This document shows, piece by piece, positions 1-9,104 of a stretch of 64,000 nt of DNA (position 1 is its first letter; each line of letters begins with the position of its first letter). Location: positions 57,466 to 121,465 of the forward strand of contig NZ_AGFX01000013.1 in assembly GCF_000236805.1 (NCBI RefSeq), written 5' to 3'. Source of the stretch: Paenibacillus peoriae KCTC 3763. GTDB lineage: Bacteria; Bacillota; Bacilli; Paenibacillales; Paenibacillaceae. A program made the translations under genes and the position numbers. A model generated the notes under the pieces. The model ran no database searches. It was given only the letters and a program-made list of their open reading frames with translations, and had not been told where the DNA came from.

Positions 1-136
1 AACCGGACTCTCCAACAATCGCTAATGTTTCACCCGGGCTCACAGTGAAGCTGACACCGTTGACCGAGGGAACGATTCCATCCTCCGTTTTAAAGTAGGT
101 TTTCAATTGGTTCACTTCAAGCAGTTTTGTGGACAT
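1..136 (-). CDS. Oligopeptide/dipeptide ABC transporter ATP-binding protein (5' part only)
   Basis: Only the first 45 codons are inside the window; the gene runs off the left edge. The visible residues begin [15 protein letters not shown] and reach IVGESG, the start of the Walker A loop, which is the usual N-terminus of DppD/OppD ATPases. A GGGGGG-type ribosome binding site lies just before the ATG at 136. It follows two permease genes on the same strand, so it should energise that importer from the cytoplasmic side. The rest of the protein, including the Walker B motif, cannot be checked here. Confidence 0.85.
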   Translation of the reverse strand, partial: MSTKLLEVNQLKTYFKTEDGIVPSVNGVSFTVSPGETLAIVGESG

Positions 137-155
137 CTTTTCCGCCCCCCTTCTG

Positions 156-1085
156 TTATTCTTTCGCCTTCATATGGGGATCTAACACGTCGCGAAGCCA
201 GTCACCGAGGAAAATGACGCCCAGGACCGTGATGGTAATCGCCAGACCGGGGAACGTTGCCACCCACCAGCTTGTAGCTACATATTGTCTGCCATCGCTC
301 AGCATACCGCCCCAGGACACGGCCGGTGGCGTGATCCCCAATCCGAGAAAACTAAGCGAAGCTTCCATAATAATCGTTGTCGCCACATTCATGCCGGATA
401 TCACAATGAACGAAGACAAGACATTGGGTAAAATGTGCTTCAATAAAATCCTGCTATTTTTGGAGCCAATCGCCTTGGCTGCCTTGACGAAGTCCCGTTC
501 CTTGATACTCAATACCTCGCCCCGGACCACCCTTGTATAAGCAACCCAATTCGTAACGCCAATAACAAAAATAAGTGTAGTCATGCCAGGCCCTACCACA
601 GCCAAAACGACCAGCATCAGCAGAATGGCCGGAATGGCCAAAAAGGCATCGGCAACTCTCATAATCACGGCGTCTACCCATTTGCCATAAAAACCGGCAA
701 GAAGTCCGAGGATCGCGCCAATCGTGCCTGAGACCAGAACCGCACCGACACCGACGATAAGCGAAACTCTGGCCCCGTATACGATACGGCTCCACATATC
801 CCGCCCCAGGTTATCTGTACCCAGCCAATGCTCTGGCAATCCACCATCCAGCCACATGGGTGGTTTCAGTCGGTTAAGCGGGTCAATATCCGCAGGATTG
901 TGAGTGGCCAGAAGAGGTGCAAATAGAGCTGTTAAGCTAACGAGCAGTATCAGTACCGCACCGACCGTTCCGGTTTTACTTCGTAACAGTTGCTTCCACA
1001 CGCGCCCAGCAGCTGACAGCCGCAGGGGTTGCTTTTGATCGTCCGGGTCCGAGCCAAGGGCTTGTATAGGATTGATGCCTGCCAC
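156..1085 (-). CDS. Dipeptide/oligopeptide ABC transporter permease, DppC/OppC type
   Basis: This 309-residue inner-membrane protein has the OppC layout: a cytoplasmic N-terminal stretch, a first membrane helix near residues 40-60, an extracytoplasmic loop ending in [12 protein letters not shown] (89-100) that is typical of the family, and a permease core with the ATPase-contacting EAA-type loop around residues 195-220. The start is the GTG at 1085, five bases after a GGAGGAG ribosome binding site; an ATG in another frame overlaps it. It lies 17 bp after the DppB-like gene and 19 bp before the ATPase gene, so the three are cotranscribed. The substrate cannot be read from the permease. Confidence 0.92.
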   Translation of the reverse strand: MAGINPIQALGSDPDDQKQPLRLSAAGRVWKQLLRSKTGTVGAVLILLVSLTALFAPLLATHNPADIDPLNRLKPPMWLDGGLPEHWLGTDNLGRDMWSRIVYGARVSLIVGVGAVLVSGTIGAILGLLAGFYGKWVDAVIMRVADAFLAIPAILLMLVVLAVVGPGMTTLIFVIGVTNWVAYTRVVRGEVLSIKERDFVKAAKAIGSKNSRILLKHILPNVLSSFIVISGMNVATTIIMEASLSFLGLGITPPAVSWGGMLSDGRQYVATSWWVATFPGLAITITVLGVIFLGDWLRDVLDPHMKAKE

Positions 1086-1102
1086 ATCTTCTCCTCCTCT
1101 CT

Positions 1103-2020
1103 CTAGTTGTATTTAATTCGGGGATCAAGTAGTCGGTAAACGACATCGGTTAAGATATTGCTAATGACGACAATAAAGGCAATCACAAATACAGCGGCCT
1201 GAACAATGGCCATGTCGTGCGTATTCACTGCAACAACAAGCAACTGCCCCAAGCCCGGCCATGCAAATACCGTCTCGGTAATGAGTGTTCCGCCGATCAA
1301 GCTTGTAAATTGCAAGCTCATGATCGTGACAACCGGAATTAATCCATTGCGAAAAGCATGTTTTCCGATCACGACGATCTCAAAAATCCCTTTGCTGCGT
1401 GCTGTCCGTATATAGTCCTGATTCAAAATGTCGAGCATACTGGAGCGAATGAGTCGGGTCATTTGTGCAGAAAGACCGACACCCAGTGTAAAGGCTGGTA
1501 GAATTAAATACTCGATCCCGCCCCGACCGGACACGGGAAGCATCCCCAACATGACGGAGAATAACAAAATGAGCATAATCCCCATCCAAAAGTTAGGCAT
1601 GGCCTTTCCGACGACAGATAAACTGGAAATGATTAAATCCATAAAGGTATTCCGCTTAACTGCTGAGATGACGCCCAGGGGTACTGCGATGATAACCGCA
1701 AAAATCATGGCGGCTACGGCCAATTCAAAGCTGGCAGGCAGCCGTTCCAGCACTAATGGTAAAGCCGATTCACCATAACGAAACGAGGTGCCAAAATCGC
1801 CTTGTAAGGCACTGCCAATAAATTTAATATATTGCGCATATAATGGCTGATCCAGCCCGAGCGCTTGTGTCAATACTGCACGATCCTCGGCTGTAGCAGT
1901 CTCCGGCAGCATTAGGGCTACAGGGTCCCCGGTTACCCTCACCAGGATGAATACAATCAGAGAGACAATCAGCAGTACAGGAATCACCTGCAGCAGCGAT
2001 TTGGCGATATAAGTTTTCAA
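1103..2020 (-). CDS. Dipeptide/oligopeptide ABC transporter permease, DppB/OppB type
   Basis: The 305-residue protein starts with one membrane helix (about residues 8-28), then the family segment LGLDQPLYAQYIKFI (55-69), and ends with several further helices; the EAA-type coupling loop is near residues 200-215 (DYIRTARSKG). The start codon is TTG at 2020, preceded by GGAGGTGA. It pairs with the DppC-like permease directly downstream to form the membrane channel of a family 5 peptide importer. A hairpin in the gap upstream (2057-2094) may lower its expression relative to the binding protein. Confidence 0.92.
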   Translation of the reverse strand: MKTYIAKSLLQVIPVLLIVSLIVFILVRVTGDPVALMLPETATAEDRAVLTQALGLDQPLYAQYIKFIGSALQGDFGTSFRYGESALPLVLERLPASFELAVAAMIFAVIIAVPLGVISAVKRNTFMDLIISSLSVVGKAMPNFWMGIMLILLFSVMLGMLPVSGRGGIEYLILPAFTLGVGLSAQMTRLIRSSMLDILNQDYIRTARSKGIFEIVVIGKHAFRNGLIPVVTIMSLQFTSLIGGTLITETVFAWPGLGQLLVVAVNTHDMAIVQAAVFVIAFIVVISNILTDVVYRLLDPRIKYN

Positions 2021-2056
2021 TCCGTCACCTCCGTAACCAGCAGGCTTTTTTTAAAA

Positions 2057-2094
2057 GGACGGGCAGGAACCTGTATTGAGGTCCCCGCCCGTTC
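2057..2094 (-). terminator. Hairpin between binding-protein and permease genes (attenuator-like)
   Basis: Read on the minus strand, ACGGGC/GCCCGT and GGACCT/AGGTTCC pair into a long GC-rich stem with a six-base loop, followed by TTTT. It sits between the stop of the solute-binding protein gene and the first permease gene. Partial terminators here commonly let the binding protein be made in excess over the permeases; that role is inferred. Confidence 0.55.
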
Positions 2095-2104
2095 ATTTCT
2101 CGTT

Positions 2105-3658
2105 TTATTTTGCAGGTGTAATATCCTCTGCATAGAACATTTCATCGCTTCTCGGCTGGAAATTCACGCCGTTACCAGTGCCATAAATCCCTTCCATTTG
2201 GAACAGATAGACAGCCGGACGATCCTCAGCCAAAATCTGTTGCACTTGCTGATACTCTTTTTCACGCGAGGCTGTATCCAGGTTTGTCAGAGCATGCTGC
2301 AGCAGCTTCTCTACCTTCGGATTGTTATAATCCGTTTCGCCTTTAGCCTCTTCCAGCAGGTAGCGATTATAGTTATTGGAAGCGTCGAACAGGGAATTAC
2401 CAATGCCGATCATAAACATTTCCTTGAAGGATTTGGAGCTGTAACGCTCACTGAAAGCACTTGGCTCCAGCACGTCCAGCTTTATTTTGAAGCCTTCTTT
2501 ATCTAACATGGCGGCTACAACCTCGGCGTACTCCTTGTATATTGAGGATACCGACAAGGTTAATTCCGGGCCTGCGCCGGCATAACCAGCTTGCTTCAGC
2601 AGTTCTTTGGCTTTAGCCGGATCATGTAAGGTCTTCTCATACAGGGAAGGATCGGCACCAAAGTTGCCCGGCGTAACGGAAGTGCGAGTTACGATCCCGG
2701 CACCGCCTGCGATGCTGTCCACGATCCCCTTTTTATCGATCGCGAGGTCTATCGCCTCTCTCACTTTCGGGTTAGCCGTAATGCTTCCTTGGCTTTGACG
2801 TAAAATCAATTGCAGCACTCGCTGAATCGGTGCTTTGACGATTTTTTTGCCGTCTTCGCCTTGAATACGTGCTACATCGGTGGACGGAATGCCTGAAGCA
2901 ATGTCAATGGAACCCGCGAGCAGTTCAGATACACGCGTAGAGGCTTCGGGAATGGAGCGGAAAACAACCTGATCCCATTTCGGCTGGCCTCCAAAATACT
3001 TATCGTTTTTAACGAGTACCACCCGGTCATCCTTAATCCATTGACTAAATTTATAAGGGCCTGTACCGATTGGATTTTTAAGGAATGCCTCGATCCCGTT
3101 TTTCTCAATATACTTGGAGGGTAATATCCCTGCTCCCATTTTGGATAAACGATTCAGCAGCAGCGGGTCCGGTCCGTCCGTGATGACGTCTGCTGTATGC
3201 TCATCTACTACTTTCACTTCTTTAATATTTTTAAAGTAGGAATTTTGTTTGAGCGTGTTATCCTTTGCCACTCTTTCTATCGTGTACTTCACATCTTCCG
3301 CCGTGAATGGATCACCGTTATGGAAGGTAACCCCTTCGCGCAAGTGAAAACGCCAGGTCGTATCATTTACTTTTTCCCAGGAAGTGGCGAGTCCAGGTAC
3401 TTTCTTCTGCTGGCTATCATTTTTCAGCAAGTAGTCAAATACGTTAACCAGAACAGCTTCACTCGCCGTATTGTTATTGTTATGTGGATCAAAGCTCTCA
3501 ATATCCGTAGCATTCGCGATCGTCAGCACTTTACTGTCAGTCGGTGTCGATGCTGCACTGTCCTTGCTGCCGCCTGTAGATGGGGCACCGCAGCCTGCCA
3601 GAATAATCGCTGCAATCAGTAATGTGATCCCGCTTGTAAACCACTTGTGTCTGCTCAT
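2105..3658 (-). CDS. Peptide ABC transporter substrate-binding lipoprotein, SBP family 5
   Basis: A 517-residue extracellular binding protein (DppA/OppA family). It opens with a lipoprotein signal peptide, MSRHKWF plus a hydrophobic stretch ending in the lipobox LAGC with the acylated Cys at residue 23, then a Ser/Thr/Gly-rich linker and the bilobed family 5 fold (for example TFHNGDPFTAEDVKYTIERV and PIGTGPYKFSQW). I chose the ATG at 3658, eight bases after GGAG, over the in-frame GTG at 3667. It is the substrate-specificity determinant of the transporter at 1-2020; the M20D amidohydrolase next to it suggests short peptides or N-acyl amino acids. Confidence 0.92.
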   Translation of the reverse strand: MSRHKWFTSGITLLIAAIILAGCGAPSTGGSKDSAASTPTDSKVLTIANATDIESFDPHNNNNTASEAVLVNVFDYLLKNDSQQKKVPGLATSWEKVNDTTWRFHLREGVTFHNGDPFTAEDVKYTIERVAKDNTLKQNSYFKNIKEVKVVDEHTADVITDGPDPLLLNRLSKMGAGILPSKYIEKNGIEAFLKNPIGTGPYKFSQWIKDDRVVLVKNDKYFGGQPKWDQVVFRSIPEASTRVSELLAGSIDIASGIPSTDVARIQGEDGKKIVKAPIQRVLQLILRQSQGSITANPKVREAIDLAIDKKGIVDSIAGGAGIVTRTSVTPGNFGADPSLYEKTLHDPAKAKELLKQAGYAGAGPELTLSVSSIYKEYAEVVAAMLDKEGFKIKLDVLEPSAFSERYSSKSFKEMFMIGIGNSLFDASNNYNRYLLEEAKGETDYNNPKVEKLLQHALTNLDTASREKEYQQVQQILAEDRPAVYLFQMEGIYGTGNGVNFQPRSDEMFYAEDITPAK

Positions 3659-3723
3659 TTTGTCCACTCCAGTCCATTAACGTTGTATTTTGCCACACAG
3701 CTGCTTCTCTAGCGTCTCAAGCT

Positions 3724-4923
3724 TTATTGCTTCTTCAAAAAATTCAGCGCTATGGCCGACATCATGGCTACCCCATAAGGCAGTACCGATTCATCCAAAT
3801 CAAACTTGGGATGGTGCAATGGATAGCTGGTTTCCTCATCTCCTCTCCCGGACCCCAGCCGGAAGAACACGCCGGGAACCTGCTCACAATAAAAAGCAAA
3901 ATCCTCCCCGCCTGTTGACGGTTTGATGTAACTCCACTCCTTGGAGCCAAACAATAGCTCACTCGTTTCTGTCATCAGGTCGACCATATCCGAATCGTTC
4001 TGCACAACCGGGTAGCCAAGCTGATAATTCAATTCATATCCGGCCCCAAACGACTCACACACCCCACGAACCACCTGCTCGATCAGTTCAGGCATTCGGC
4101 TGCGGAGCTCCGCAGATAGAGTTCGAACGGTGCCGATCATTTCTACCTCCGGTGCAATGGCAGCCCCCATGTAGCCGCCACTAATTTTGCCAATGGTAAT
4201 GACAATGGGCTCAAGCGGATCAACCAGACGGCTTGGTATATTTTGCAGGGCAGAAATCACCTGCGCGGACACGGCAATCGCGTCAATCCCCTCATGTGGA
4301 CGGGCGGCATGACCACCTTTGCCTAAAATTTTAATTGTTAAGCCATCTGCTGATGCAAAAGCTACCCCTTTGCTGACCCCAAGTGTTCCTGTCCTCAGAC
4401 CCGGGAACATATGTAGCCCTGCCATGGCATCTACTTTGGGATTGTCCAGCACACCGTCCTCAATCATAGCCTTGGCTCCGGCCAAACCTTCTTCTGCCGG
4501 TTGAAAGACAAATTTGATATTGCCTCGTTCAGGTCTATCCAAATTAGCCAGTAACTGCGCGGTTCCCATCAGTATCGCAGTATGGGCATCATGTCCGCAT
4601 AAATGTGCCTTTCCCGGAATCTGCGAACGATAGGGAGCCGTTTTTTCATCCTGAATCGGTAAAGCATCCATATCTGCCCTGAGACCGATGGTAGGCCCCG
4701 GGCTTTTTCCACGCAACAGACCTACAACCCCGGTTTTACCTACCTGTGTGGTTACCTCCAACCCCAGTCTTTGTAAGTGCTCAGCTACAATACCGGACGT
4801 GCGAATCTCTTCATATCCCGTTTCAGGATGGCGATGAAAATCTCTTCGCCATGTGATCAATTGCTCTTGAAGCGGTCTTGATAAAGCCAAGAGCTCATGT
4901 AAGCTCGTGCATTCACCATTCAT
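3724..4923 (-). CDS. M20D family amidohydrolase (aminoacylase/hippurate-hydrolase type)
   Basis: Metal-dependent hydrolase of about 399 residues that removes acyl groups from amino acids or related amides in the cytoplasm. The M20 signatures are visible: WRRDFHRHPETGYEE at the N-terminus, the metal site AHLCGHDAHTAILMG, QPAEEGLAGAKAMIEDG with the catalytic/ligand Glu pair, GLHMFPGL, and the C-terminal GGEDFAFY. The start could be the ATG at 4923 or the GTG at 4968, which follows AAAGG inside the end of the GntR gene. It lies between that regulator and the peptide importer on the same strand, suggesting that imported N-acylated or modified peptides are its substrate. The exact substrate is unknown. 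Confidence 0.88.
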   Translation of the reverse strand: MNGECTSLHELLALSRPLQEQLITWRRDFHRHPETGYEEIRTSGIVAEHLQRLGLEVTTQVGKTGVVGLLRGKSPGPTIGLRADMDALPIQDEKTAPYRSQIPGKAHLCGHDAHTAILMGTAQLLANLDRPERGNIKFVFQPAEEGLAGAKAMIEDGVLDNPKVDAMAGLHMFPGLRTGTLGVSKGVAFASADGLTIKILGKGGHAARPHEGIDAIAVSAQVISALQNIPSRLVDPLEPIVITIGKISGGYMGAAIAPEVEMIGTVRTLSAELRSRMPELIEQVVRGVCESFGAGYELNYQLGYPVVQNDSDMVDLMTETSELLFGSKEWSYIKPSTGGEDFAFYCEQVPGVFFRLGSGRGDEETSYPLHHPKFDLDESVLPYGVAMMSAIALNFLKKQ

Positions 4924-4971
4924 GCTTTCACCGTCCCCGCAAATTGTATTCTTTGTTCTGTAAGACACCGT

Positions 4972-5697
4972 CTAGCCTTTTGCAACCAATCTTGCATAAA
5001 TGGCATCTGCGGAATGTCCGATATGGCGTCTCATTACTTCCCGCGACTTTTCAGCATCCCGTGCCCGAAGTGCACTCAGGATTTCTGTATGGACGTCATA
5101 GTTCACCGTCCGGATCTGGCTATCATAGGGCATGAGATCCAGCGCCGGATTAATTTGGGTCCGAATCTGCCTAACAGCAGCTTCACAAAGTGGGTTGCCC
5201 GATGCCTTGGCAATGGCTAAATGAAACTTGACGTCCAAGGCACGAAACCATTCTCGGGTACAATCCGCTTCAATACTCTGATCCAGATAATGCTGAAGCA
5301 AGCCCAGTTCATCCGCGGTGATTCGTGCAGCCGCTAAAAAAGCAGCCTCAGGCTCCACAATCATCCGATATTCAAAGACCTTCAGCATATGCTCCCAATC
5401 TTGTGCGATTTCTGCCCGGGTACGTTTATGAGCATTTGCTGTCACTGGAAGAACAAACGTCCCTCCCTTGGCACCTACTCTCTTTTCAATGAGTCCCTTG
5501 GACTCCAATTGAGATAGTGCCTCACGAACTGTAATTCTGCTGGCATTAAATATCTCTGCAAGTTCCCGCTCTGTTGGCAGCTGTTCCTCGCTAAGCAACT
5601 CTTTTAGAATAATAGCCTCTTCCAACTGCTCTCTAATAAAATCACTCACTTTTTTAGCTGATACTTTCTCAAAGCGCAGAGGAGATGGGATTATCAT
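4972..5697 (-). CDS. GntR family transcriptional regulator, FadR subfamily
   Basis: A 241-residue repressor-type protein. Residues 15-78 form the winged helix-turn-helix (LPTERELAEIFNASRITVREAL, then the wing GAKGGTFV), and residues 90-235 form the all-helical FCD ligand domain with typical acidic and histidine residues (DVKFHLAIAKASGN). The start ATG at 5697 has GGAG eight bases upstream. It is the first gene of the minus-strand run GntR, M20D, binding protein, permeases and ATPase, so it most likely controls this operon in response to a carboxylate ligand. The ligand is not evident. Confidence 0.88.
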   Translation of the reverse strand: MIIPSPLRFEKVSAKKVSDFIREQLEEAIILKELLSEEQLPTERELAEIFNASRITVREALSQLESKGLIEKRVGAKGGTFVLPVTANAHKRTRAEIAQDWEHMLKVFEYRMIVEPEAAFLAAARITADELGLLQHYLDQSIEADCTREWFRALDVKFHLAIAKASGNPLCEAAVRQIRTQINPALDLMPYDSQIRTVNYDVHTEILSALRARDAEKSREVMRRHIGHSADAIYARLVAKG

Positions 5698-5843
5698 ACG
5701 AACACTCCGATCACTAAATCTTTAAGGTCTAAACCTTATACCTTTAAAAGAAACAAAAAAATATAAATCTGTTGTTATCATAATACCTAGTAAACCTATA
5801 TGCAATACTTTTTTTCTGATATTAATGAATATTCTTTACACAT

Positions 5844-5879
5844 AAAAAAAGCACGCAGCAGGATATCCTGTGCGCGCTT
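5844..5879 (-). terminator. Rho-independent terminator of the sspH operon
   Basis: On the minus strand a near-perfect hairpin (AAGCGCGCACAGGAT against ATCCTGCTGCGTGCTT) is followed by TTTTTTT. It lies just after the 56-residue ORF and closes the sspH transcript. Confidence 0.85.
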
Positions 5880-5888
5880 GGTCATTCT

Positions 5889-6059
5889 CTATTTTTCCTC
5901 CAACTCATCCGGTACATCGTATTTATTGATATGTGAGGTCATCGCAGCAACTGCTTCGCTGGCATCCGTCGTGGCAGGTACTTCCCTCACCACATCATCA
6001 GTCTGGTCACGAAAATTCAAACGGTCAGCCTCGACTACTTTCTGTTGATTGGGTTTCAT
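5889..6059 (-). CDS. Small hypothetical protein downstream of sspH (56 aa)
   Basis: I do not recognise this protein. It reads MKPNQQKVVEADRLNF and ends DVPDELEEK; it is acidic and hydrophilic, without membrane segment or cysteine. An AAGGAGCG ribosome binding site precedes the ATG at 6059. It starts 19 bp after the stop of sspH and is followed by a strong terminator, so the two form a bicistronic unit. The coupling suggests expression in the forespore and perhaps a spore role, but that is inference from position only. Confidence 0.65.
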   Translation of the reverse strand: MKPNQQKVVEADRLNFRDQTDDVVREVPATTDASEAVAAMTSHINKYDVPDELEEK

Positions 6060-6078
6060 TATCTATATCGCTCCTTTC

Positions 6079-6273
6079 TTATTCCAGGGTCTGATCTCGC
6101 TCTGTTAAGGTGTACAAAGGTACTTCCCGCTCCTCCTGCGGATGGTTCAGCGCATAGATGCGTGCCGTCTCACTCTGCTCGTTCACATGCTGAATGTAAA
6201 TGGGTTGCCCCTCACACAGCACATTCGCCATTATGGGAGAGGATGCTATTTCCTGTGCTCTTTGAACATTCAT
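6079..6273 (-). CDS. sspH: Small acid-soluble spore protein, H type
   Basis: The 64-residue product matches the SspH family over its length: MNVQRAQEIASS, then the core with GQPIYIQHVNEQ and SETARIYALNHP, and a variable tail. H-type SASPs are minor proteins of the spore core made in the forespore under late sporulation sigma factors. The gene is preceded by GGGAGG, and it is the clearest evidence in the window that the host forms endospores. It is longer at the C-terminus than the B. subtilis protein. Confidence 0.88.
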   Translation of the reverse strand: MNVQRAQEIASSPIMANVLCEGQPIYIQHVNEQSETARIYALNHPQEEREVPLYTLTERDQTLE

Positions 6274-6480
6274 TTTAGAAAAACCTCCCTTGCTGAGTAG
6301 AGTTCGTCCTTACTATGCACGAAGTAAATATTTGTTATACATATATTGATGTCATTATAATGTGTTCGTTCCATTTTTACAGAAAGGATATCATTTGAAA
6401 ATATAAATATTATTGTTATTATGGATAAGAGATTCAGTAAAAACTGCGATCTTCGATGAAGCAAAAAGGAGTGATGTTGA

Positions 6481-7668
6481 ATGCTACACATATTAATGGT
6501 TAACTTTCCGGCAGAAGGACATGTAAACCCTACGCTCGGGATTACGCAGGCCTTTGCGGCACGGGGAGACCAGGTACATTACATTACAACCGAGAAATAC
6601 AAGGACAGACTCGAAGCAATTGGAGCAACGGTTCATCTGCATCCCGATCTGTTGAGAACCGCTTCTATCGATACTGCTTCTCCAGCCGGATTGAACGTAT
6701 TTATGAATATTCACATCCAAACCTCGATGGACATATTAGCAATCACCAAACAGCTGTCGGAAAGCATTGATTTTGACTTTGTATTCTATGATAGATTTGG
6801 AGCCGGGGAATTAGTGAGAGATTATTTGCATATTCCAGGCATTTCTTCATCCCCATCTTTTCTGATTTCAAACCATCAGATGGCTGTCAATCTCTTTCGC
6901 CCTGATGCTAAAATACCGTTTCAGCCTGATGAACAAGTCACGACTTCACTGCATCTCATGAAAGAAAGATTCGGTGTGGCTCCCAAAGAAATGGTTCAAT
7001 TTATGAACAATTCAGGGGCTTTGAATGTTGTATATACGAGCAAATATTTCCAACCGAGAGGCGAACAGTTTGGGGACGAGCATCTTTTTATTGGTCCCAG
7101 CTTCCCGGAGCGCAAAGGGGCTAATTCATTCCCTCTGGACAGACTACAGGGTAAAAAGGTTTTGTATATTTCGATGGGAACGGTTCTGGACCATACTGAA
7201 GACTTTTTTAACACCTGTATTGAAGCTTTTTCCGATTTTGAAGGCATCGTCGTGATTGCAGCTGGCGAGAAAGCCGACCTTACGAAAATCAATCCGGCCC
7301 CTGAGCACTTTATCATCTCGCCCTATGTTCCTCAGTTGGAGGTATTGCGTCATGCAGATGTGTTTATTACTCATGGTGGAATGAACAGCGTGAATGAAGG
7401 AATTCACTTCAATGTTCCCTTGGTCGTATTGCCTCAGGACAAGGATCAGCCGATGGTCGCGCAGCGGTTAACAGAACTTCAAGCTGGCTATCGAATAACC
7501 AAAGACCGTATCGATGTACAATCGTTAAGAGAGGCGGTACGTGAAGTGATGTCGAACGCAGCATATAAAGAGGGTGTACAAAAAATAAATGACAGCTTCC
7601 AGCAATCTGGAGGTACAGAGGAAGCTCTCGCAAAAATCGATGCTTATCTTCAAAAAAAGCTCGCTTAA
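6481..7668 (+). CDS. Macrolide-family (MGT/YjiC-type) glycosyltransferase
   Basis: A cytoplasmic GT1-fold enzyme of 395 residues that transfers sugar from a nucleotide sugar to small hydrophobic acceptors. The N-terminal acceptor domain starts with LMVNFPAEGHVNPTLGI, the family hallmark; the C-terminal donor domain contains KVLYISMGTVLD and the nucleotide-sugar signature with FITHGGMNSVNEG near residues 296-308 and PLVVLPQDKDQPMVAQRL after it. The ATG at 6481 follows AAAAAGGAG. It is monocistronic. MGT members inactivate macrolides or glycosylate flavonoids and peptides; the acceptor here cannot be told. Confidence 0.88.
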   Translation: MLHILMVNFPAEGHVNPTLGITQAFAARGDQVHYITTEKYKDRLEAIGATVHLHPDLLRTASIDTASPAGLNVFMNIHIQTSMDILAITKQLSESIDFDFVFYDRFGAGELVRDYLHIPGISSSPSFLISNHQMAVNLFRPDAKIPFQPDEQVTTSLHLMKERFGVAPKEMVQFMNNSGALNVVYTSKYFQPRGEQFGDEHLFIGPSFPERKGANSFPLDRLQGKKVLYISMGTVLDHTEDFFNTCIEAFSDFEGIVVIAAGEKADLTKINPAPEHFIISPYVPQLEVLRHADVFITHGGMNSVNEGIHFNVPLVVLPQDKDQPMVAQRLTELQAGYRITKDRIDVQSLREAVREVMSNAAYKEGVQKINDSFQQSGGTEEALAKIDAYLQKKLA

Positions 7669-7722
7669 ATCGCGGGCATTGTCTAGGCAATTCCCATACC
7701 TTGCTTGAAGGCTTCCAGGAAT

Positions 7723-7758
7723 TCCAAGCCGCTTAGGTTTGCGGTTAAGCGGCTTGGA
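7723..7758. terminator. 13-bp inverted repeat between convergent genes
   Basis: Arms 7723-7735 and 7746-7758 are perfectly complementary (core AAGCCGCTTA / TAAGCGGCTT) around a 10-base loop. It lies between the convergent glycosyltransferase and LacI genes, so it probably ends transcription from both sides, although neither side has a strong T-run. Confidence 0.55.
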
Positions 7759-7814
7759 TAAAAGGGTTTGTCGAAAAAGCATCGCTTCTTTCCTCTGTCA
7801 AGCTTCATCTGTTA

Positions 7815-8891
7815 CTATGGCGATCCGTTGTTGTTAGCCGGTAACCCCATCAGCTGTGGGTTGGGAGTCGCACAGGATTTACGCTCTACAAACCGGGTAT
7901 CGACTGTAATTTTAGATTGCATTTTAGGGCCAGTTTCAATGGCTTCACTCAACAGATCGACGGCAAGCTCAGCCATTCGCTCTTTCTCAACATGGACCGT
8001 TGTCAGCTCTGGTGTAATAATTAATGATTCATTAATATTGTCAAACCCTATAACTGAGCATTCCTCGGGCACTTTAATCCCCATCTCGGTTAATGTTTTA
8101 ATCGCACTTATCGCAATGTAGTCACATTCACAAAACCATGCCGTCGGAAGTTGTCGACCATTACTCAAATATTCAGTCAATTGTTTTTTAAGCGATTCCT
8201 GCGAGCTTAGAATGGTTGGAGCCACCGACAAACGCCGAGATGTGGGGATATCGATCTGATATTCCTCTAATGCCTCCATAAATCCTCGCTTCCGCTCCTC
8301 AAAATTATGAATACGTACATTTGAAGCAATATAACCTATTGAAGTATGACCAAGTTGGCATAAATATGCTCCTGCCTGGTAAGCCCCTATGCGGTTATTA
8401 ATACCGATAAATTGTACGGGCAACGTGTCAAAACAAGTATCCAGTACAACCAAATTAGGCATGATATGATGTATTTGCTCAATCTGCCAGCGTGTCAAAT
8501 TTGTTCCAAGAACAATGGCACCATCACTATATTTTTCCTCGAACACATGTTTAATTTCCTCTTCAAAGAATTCTACATTTACTGTCGAAAAGATTAGTTT
8601 ATAACCTTTTTGGCGGCAGTTTTCTTCTATGAAATAAATCAATGACTTAAAAAAGGGCTGTTGCTCATATTGCTGGAACACAATACCGGAGCTAGTGCAC
8701 ACTAGAAAAAGCAACGATTTGTCGCCTTTCTTCTGATGTGAGGCTCGGCTCTTCGGCATGTAACCAACTTGATGAGCGATTTGAAGTATATGCTCTCGTG
8801 TTTCAGGACTAATCCCCGGCTTACCACTAAAAGCAAGAGAAACAGCCGATTTAGAAACATTGGCCATTTGGGCGATATCTTCCATTTTCAT
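7815..8891 (-). CDS. LacI family transcriptional regulator
   Basis: A 358-residue DNA-binding regulator. Residues 1-50 carry the LacI helix-turn-helix with the hinge (MKMEDIAQMANVSKSAVSLAFSGK, then GISPETREHILQIAHQVGY); the rest is the two-lobe sugar-binding domain, including SVIGFDNINES near the ligand cleft. I use the ATG at 8891, which has GGAG nine bases upstream, rather than the ATG at 8906. It is divergent from the isomerase-transketolase-kinase operon and almost certainly represses it until the inducing sugar or its derivative appears. The palindrome at 8964 and repeated AGACTA motifs between the genes are candidate operators. Confidence 0.88.
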   Translation of the reverse strand: MKMEDIAQMANVSKSAVSLAFSGKPGISPETREHILQIAHQVGYMPKSRASHQKKGDKSLLFLVCTSSGIVFQQYEQQPFFKSLIYFIEENCRQKGYKLIFSTVNVEFFEEEIKHVFEEKYSDGAIVLGTNLTRWQIEQIHHIMPNLVVLDTCFDTLPVQFIGINNRIGAYQAGAYLCQLGHTSIGYIASNVRIHNFEERKRGFMEALEEYQIDIPTSRRLSVAPTILSSQESLKKQLTEYLSNGRQLPTAWFCECDYIAISAIKTLTEMGIKVPEECSVIGFDNINESLIITPELTTVHVEKERMAELAVDLLSEAIETGPKMQSKITVDTRFVERKSCATPNPQLMGLPANNNGSP

Positions 8892-8963
8892 AAATTGATT
8901 CTCCATCTATATAAAATACGGCTAACCGTTAAAGTCAGTTTACATATATGAGTAAACAGATGC

Positions 8964-8979
8964 AATAGACTAGTCTATT
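8964..8979. promoter_or_regulatory. 16-bp perfect palindrome, candidate LacI-family operator
   Basis: AATAGACTAGTCTATT is its own reverse complement and lies 72 bp upstream of the LacI-type gene in the divergent intergenic region 8892-9274. The half-site AGACTA returns at 9105-9110 and inverted at 9230-9235, nearer the operon promoter. Even-length central-CG-free palindromes are less common for LacI proteins, so the assignment is tentative. Confidence 0.5.
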
Positions 8980-9104
8980 TCTTGAGATAAAATTAGTTTC
9001 TTTATTTATAATATTTTTCATTTTATTCCCGGAAATTTGGTGAGAAAGAATAGTATATATGTGACTTATTCTAAATAAAATCCCGTAGTTTGGTTCATTC
9101 AACT

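Noticed and set aside
5800-6278. Plus-strand frames opposite sspH and the 56-residue gene
   Set aside because: They are antisense to two well-supported small genes and run through their terminator.
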